Source: CALBTQ01 sp036725605
Lineage (GTDB): Bacteria > Lernaellota > Lernaellaia > Lernaellales > Lernaellaceae
DNA: 64,000 nt
Reading direction: 5' to 3'
Assembly: GCA_036725605.1 (NCBI GenBank)
Contig: DAIMDW010000026.1
Location: forward strand, 1 to 64,000
The notes below the pieces were generated by a model that ran no database searches, was not told the DNA's origin, and saw only the letters and a program-made list of their open reading frames with translations. Below are positions 60,491 to 64,000 of the stretch, in pieces (the stretch's first letter is position 1; the number at the start of each line of letters is the position of its first letter). Both the position numbers and the translations under genes were made by a program.

Positions 60491-61135
60491 ATGGGACTGC
60501 TCAAAGAAAAAGACGCCAAACAACTACAGGACGCGTTCGCGCAACTGCCGCACGAGGTGAAGCTGCTGTTTTTCACCCAGGAGCACGAGTGCGAGTATTG
60601 CCAGATCACCCGCGAGCTGGTCACCGAGCTGGCCGGCCTGTCGGAGAAGATCACCCTCGAAACCTATGACTTCGTTGCCGACAAGCAGGTCGCCGAGCAA
60701 TACAACATCGACAAGATTCCGGCGATCGTGGTGATGGGCGAGCGCGACTACGGCATCCGCCTGTACGGCGTGCCGGCCGGGTACGAGTTCGCCACGCTGG
60801 TCGAGGACGTCATCGACGTGGGCCGCCGCGATCCGGGCCTGCCCGCCGAGATCGTCGCCGCGTTGCAAAAGATCGACCAACCGGTGCGCCTGCAGGTGAT
60901 GGTTTCGCCGACCTGCCCCTACTGCCCGCGCGCCGTACGCACCGCGCACAAGTTCGCCATGATCAACGAACACATCGTCGGCGACATGGTCGAAATCAGC
61001 GAGTTCCCGTTCCTCGCGCAAAAGTACGATGTGCAGGGCGTGCCCAAAACCGTGATCAACGACAAGTGGGACGTGGTCGGCGCGGCGCCCGAACAGCAGT
61101 TCCTGGCGAAGATTCAGGAAGCGCTCGCCGGCTGA
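60491..61135 (+). CDS. Protein disulfide oxidoreductase (glutaredoxin-like, two thioredoxin folds)
   Basis: A 214-residue PDO with two thioredoxin-fold units, each with an active-site CXXC: CEYC (34-37) and CPYC (142-145). Cis-Pro loops are present (DKIPAIVV, QGVPKTVI). Such proteins, common in thermophiles and anaerobes, act in cytoplasmic disulfide exchange and replace thioredoxin with a TrxB-like reductase, as the adjacent gene suggests. GGAGG precedes the ATG. Confidence 0.92.
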   Translation: MGLLKEKDAKQLQDAFAQLPHEVKLLFFTQEHECEYCQITRELVTELAGLSEKITLETYDFVADKQVAEQYNIDKIPAIVVMGERDYGIRLYGVPAGYEFATLVEDVIDVGRRDPGLPAEIVAALQKIDQPVRLQVMVSPTCPYCPRAVRTAHKFAMINEHIVGDMVEISEFPFLAQKYDVQGVPKTVINDKWDVVGAAPEQQFLAKIQEALAG

Positions 61136-61153
61136 TTCGCTCTTTCAATCGCG

Positions 61154-61190
61154 CGGACGCGGATGGTAAAACATTCGCGTCCGTTTCATT
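61154..61190 (+). terminator. Likely terminator after the redox cluster
   Basis: CGGACGCGGATG (61154-61165) pairs with CATTCGCGTCCG (61172-61183), one wobble, loop of six, followed by TTTCATTT. Confidence 0.7.
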
Positions 61191-61203
61191 TAAGGAGGCC
61201 GCG

Positions 61204-61692
61204 ATGGATTCGATCACCCTGACGCCGATCGGCATCGTTCATTCGCCGCACAAACAGCCGCAGGGCACGCCGATTCAGCCGTGCTTCGCCCGGGGCGTCG
61301 AGGGCGAGATCGAAATTTTCCCCGCGTACGCCGCCGGCCTTAAAGACGTGGACGGCTTTTCGCACCTGCACGTCATTTACTATTTTCACCTGGCCAAGGG
61401 CTACGAACTGACCGCCACGCCTTACGCGGACACCGTGCCGCGCGGCCTGTTTGCCATTCGTTCGCCGCGCCGCCCCAACCCGCTGGGGCTGTCGGTCGTG
61501 CGCGTGCGCGGCGTCGAGGGCAATCGCTTGCTGGTCGCGGAAATCGACATGCTCGACGGCACGCCGGTGCTCGACCTCAAGCCGTTCAACCCGGCGATGG
61601 ACCATCGCGACGACTGCCGCATCGGTTGGATGGAAAATCGCTGGCGCGCCGATCGACCGTTGGCCGACGACGGACGTTTCGCAAAAAAATAG
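61204..61692 (+). CDS. trmO: tRNA (adenine-N6)-methyltransferase TrmO (TsaA family)
   Basis: A 162-residue TsaA/TrmO protein, which methylates t6A37 of threonine tRNA using SAM. Family marks are TPIGIVHSPHKQPQGTPIQP, GLKDVDGFSHLHVIYYFHLA, FAIRSPRRPNPLGLSVVRV and LDGTPVLDLKPFNPAMD. Only the single TsaA domain is present. The ATG follows AAGGAGG; the upstream in-frame extension overlaps the PDO gene and is not used. Confidence 0.88.
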   Translation: MDSITLTPIGIVHSPHKQPQGTPIQPCFARGVEGEIEIFPAYAAGLKDVDGFSHLHVIYYFHLAKGYELTATPYADTVPRGLFAIRSPRRPNPLGLSVVRVRGVEGNRLLVAEIDMLDGTPVLDLKPFNPAMDHRDDCRIGWMENRWRADRPLADDGRFAKK

Positions 61693-61762
61693 GCGCGGCC
61701 TACCGTGGCGCGCGGCTCTGTGGTAAAAATCGCCTTCCAAGCAGCGATCAACGGAGAAGATC

Positions 61763-63484
61763 ATGCGCATTCGCCACGAACTGGACGCTCGAATTTCCGC
61801 CGCTTTCACCGCCCTGCTCGGCCGCGACGCTCCGGCGCTGGTGCGCAACGCCGACCCGCGCTTCGGCGACTACCAGGCCAACGGCGTGATGGGCCAGGCC
61901 AAACGCGACAAAACCAACCCGCGCGAACTGGCCGCGAAGCTGATCGCCGCGCTGGACATCGCCGACCTGTGCGCGCCGCCGGAAATCGCCGGCCCGGGGT
62001 TCATCAACCTGAAGCTGAGCGACGATTTCCTCGCCCATCGTCTGGCCGCGATGGCCGCCGACCAAGAGCGTCTGGACGTCGACAAAGTCGAAGCGCCGCA
62101 AACGATCATCGTGGATCTGTCCAGCCCGAACGTGGCCAAGCCGCTGCACGTGGGCCATTTGCGCAGCACGATCCTGGGCGACGCGATCGTGCGCATTCTG
62201 CGTTTCCTCGGCCACCGCGTGATCGCCGACAACCACGTGGGCGACTGGGGCACACAGTTCGGCATGCTGATCGTGGGCTTTCGCCGCTGGGGCGACGAGG
62301 ACAAGCTGGCGCACAACCCGACCGACGAACTCGAGCGCGTGTACCGCCTGGCCAACGACGCGGGCAAGCAGGACGCGGCGGTCGCCGAAGAGGCGCGCGC
62401 GGAATTGGTCAAATTGCAGGCGGGCGACGCGGACAATCTGGCGCTGTGGAAGCGCTTCATCGCCGCGACGCGCGCCGAGCTGGACGTCATCTACGATCGC
62501 CTCGACGTGCACTTCGACGAGTGGCGCGGGGAAAGCGCTTACCACGACGCGCTCGCGCCGCTGGTGGAAAAGCTGCTCGCCGACGGCGTGGCGGTGATCG
62601 ACGACGGCGCGACGGTGATGTTCTTCAGCGCCGAGGACAATCCGGAGTTGGTCGACAAGCCGTTTTTGATTCGCAAATCCGACGGCGCGTTTTTGTACGC
62701 GACGACCGACCTGGCCACGCTGCAATACCGCCTGGCCGCGCACGACGCCGACGAGATCGTCTACGTCGTCGACAAGCGCCAGGCGCTGCACTTCAAGCAG
62801 TTGTTCGCCGCCGCGCACAAACTCGGCTGGCGCGTGCGGCTGGCGCACGTCGACTTCGGCGCGATTCTCGGACCCGACGGGCGGCCGATCAAAACGCGCG
62901 AGGGTGGTTCGGTGCGCCTGGCTGATCTGCTGAGCGAAGCGGCCGCGCGCGCCGCGACGATCATCGAGGAGAAGAATCCCGAACTCGCCGCCGACGAACG
63001 CGCCCGCGTGGCCGAGGCGGTGGGCATCGGCGCAGTCAAGTACGCCGACCTGTCGCAGAACCGCTCCAGCGACTACCGCTTCGACTGGGACAAGCTGCTG
63101 GCCTTCGACGGCAACACCGCGCCGTACCTGCAATACGTGCACGCGCGCATCCGGTCGATCTTCCGCAAGCTCGGTGACGAGCAATGGCGGCCGGCCGCCG
63201 GGTTCACGCCGGAACTGACCCACGCCAGCGAACGCGCGCTCACCTGCGCCCTGCTGCGTTTCGCCGACGTGGCGCACGATCTGCCGCAGGATTATCTGCT
63301 GCATCAACTGTCCGACCATCTGTTCGCGCTGGCCCAGGCCTTCAACGCGTTCTACCGCGATTGTCCGGTGCTCAGCTCGACCGGCGCGACGCTCGACACG
63401 CGCCTGACGCTGTGCCTGGTCACCGCGCGCCAGATCGCCCTGGGGCTGAATCTACTGGGCATCGCCGCGCCCGAGCGCATGTAA
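61763..63484 (+). CDS. argS: Arginyl-tRNA synthetase
   Basis: A 573-residue class I ArgRS. The HIGH motif is HVGH (129-132) within SSPNVAKPLHVGHLRST. KMSKS is degenerate (GRPIKTREGG), as usual for ArgRS. The N-terminal Add1 domain (GDYQANGVMGQAKRDKTNPRELA) and C-terminal anticodon-binding domain are present. The protein ends LGIAAPERM, typical. Confidence 0.96.
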   Translation: MRIRHELDARISAAFTALLGRDAPALVRNADPRFGDYQANGVMGQAKRDKTNPRELAAKLIAALDIADLCAPPEIAGPGFINLKLSDDFLAHRLAAMAADQERLDVDKVEAPQTIIVDLSSPNVAKPLHVGHLRSTILGDAIVRILRFLGHRVIADNHVGDWGTQFGMLIVGFRRWGDEDKLAHNPTDELERVYRLANDAGKQDAAVAEEARAELVKLQAGDADNLALWKRFIAATRAELDVIYDRLDVHFDEWRGESAYHDALAPLVEKLLADGVAVIDDGATVMFFSAEDNPELVDKPFLIRKSDGAFLYATTDLATLQYRLAAHDADEIVYVVDKRQALHFKQLFAAAHKLGWRVRLAHVDFGAILGPDGRPIKTREGGSVRLADLLSEAAARAATIIEEKNPELAADERARVAEAVGIGAVKYADLSQNRSSDYRFDWDKLLAFDGNTAPYLQYVHARIRSIFRKLGDEQWRPAAGFTPELTHASERALTCALLRFADVAHDLPQDYLLHQLSDHLFALAQAFNAFYRDCPVLSSTGATLDTRLTLCLVTARQIALGLNLLGIAAPERM

Positions 63485-63526
63485 AACCGCTGGCCGGAAC
63501 GCGCGGTTGTGCTATGATGCCCCGCG

Positions 63527-64000
63527 ATGAAGAGTTCCCTGTTCAAACCGATCTACGCGCAGCGCCGGCTCCTGTGGAGCCTGGTGCAGCTCGATTTGCG
63601 CAAGCGCTACGGCGGCAGCTTCGGCGGTTTTTTCTGGTCGATCGTCAACCCGCTGCTGCAGATCGTGATCTACACGGTCGTCTTCGGGTACATCCTGTCG
63701 ATCAACGTGGGCGGCAACGCCGGGCCGACGAACTACGGCGTGTTCCTGTTCGCGGGCATGCTGCCGTGGATCGCCTTTAGCGAAGCGGTGCAGAAATCCA
63801 GCACGGTGATTCTGGAGAACAAGGAACTGGTCAAGCAGGTGCACTTCCCCTCGGTGCTGCTGCCGTTGCACGTGCTGATTTCCAGCTTCCTGCACGAGAT
63901 GATCGCATTGGTTATTTTTGTGGTCATTCTGATCGGCATCGATCAGGCGCCGCCGCTGCTGGCGATCGGCTTGGTGGCGCTGTTTCCGCTGCAACTGTTT
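63527..64000 (+). CDS. ABC-2 permease of a polysaccharide/teichoic-type exporter, partial
   Basis: The first 158 residues of a permease cut by the window end. LVQLDLRKRYGGSFGGFFWSIVNPLLQIVIYTVVFGYIL is the hallmark of the Wzm/TagG/KpsM family. LFAGMLPWIAFSEAVQKSSTVILENKELVKQVHFPSVLLPLHVLISSFLHEMIALVIF follows. It likely exports O-antigen, capsule or similar glycans with an ATPase encoded next. A TATGAT box lies just upstream. Confidence 0.88.
   Translation, partial: MKSSLFKPIYAQRRLLWSLVQLDLRKRYGGSFGGFFWSIVNPLLQIVIYTVVFGYILSINVGGNAGPTNYGVFLFAGMLPWIAFSEAVQKSSTVILENKELVKQVHFPSVLLPLHVLISSFLHEMIALVIFVVILIGIDQAPPLLAIGLVALFPLQLF

Overview
The window is a GC-rich bacterial chromosome segment with about 60 recognisable genes. 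It points to a Gram-negative organism: there is a TolC-family channel, a porin with a C-terminal Phe, a small outer-membrane barrel, an LptM-like lipoprotein and DapF. Metabolism is at least partly anaerobic or low-potential, shown by a complete rnfABCDGE operon, a B12-binding radical SAM protein, a flavoredoxin-like protein and a PDO/thioredoxin-reductase pair. No rRNA, tRNA or CRISPR was seen. The lineage cannot be fixed by eye; an uncultured Gram-negative phylum or a deltaproteobacterium-like lineage would fit.

Layout. 0-7 kb (minus strand): a radical SAM gene, a repeat-rich gap, a small SatD-type operon with a striking operator, and a rhomboid protease paired with a zinc-ribbon/propeller membrane protein. 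7-10.5 kb: a dodecin-like protein, a secreted heparinase II/III-like lyase and smpB. 10.5-19.4 kb: a repeat cluster, one AT-rich orphan gene, then a seven-gene export operon (TetR, TolC, HlyD, two ATPases, two permeases) resembling cecR-ybhGFSR. 19.4-29 kb: MITE-like elements, a secreted beta-propeller, a hairpin-repeat array, a soluble kinase with eight PAS domains, and an ECF sigma / anti-sigma / Spy-like operon. 29-33 kb: a stand-alone AICAR transformylase next to purN, a flavoredoxin-like gene with an NTF2-like partner, and a membrane protein. 33.2-36.6 kb: a visibly AT-rich four-gene island (membrane-anchored helical protein, histidine kinase, receiver-only protein, small helical protein). 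37-42.5 kb: rnfABCDGE. 42.6-48 kb: permease, methyltransferase, FecR-domain protein, LptM-like lipoprotein, dapF, a GT-C-like membrane protein and RidA. 48-58.5 kb: porin with a strong terminator, alaS, HDOD protein, recD2, outer-membrane barrel and transaldolase. 58.7-64 kb: cupin, a DsrE / thioredoxin reductase / PDO redox cluster, trmO, argS and the start of a polysaccharide-type ABC permease.

The intergenic DNA is unusually rich in repeats. One ~450-500 bp foldback family has 11-bp terminal inverted repeats and two full copies, each sitting between directly repeated flanks; one flank duplication copies the 3' end of recD2. A second, 161-bp family has perfect 12-bp terminal inverted repeats. 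Dispersed hairpins built on CGGGGAC/GTCCCCG and a tandem hairpin array add to this. The best candidates for an undescribed system are the foldback element family and the AT-rich kinase/receiver island.
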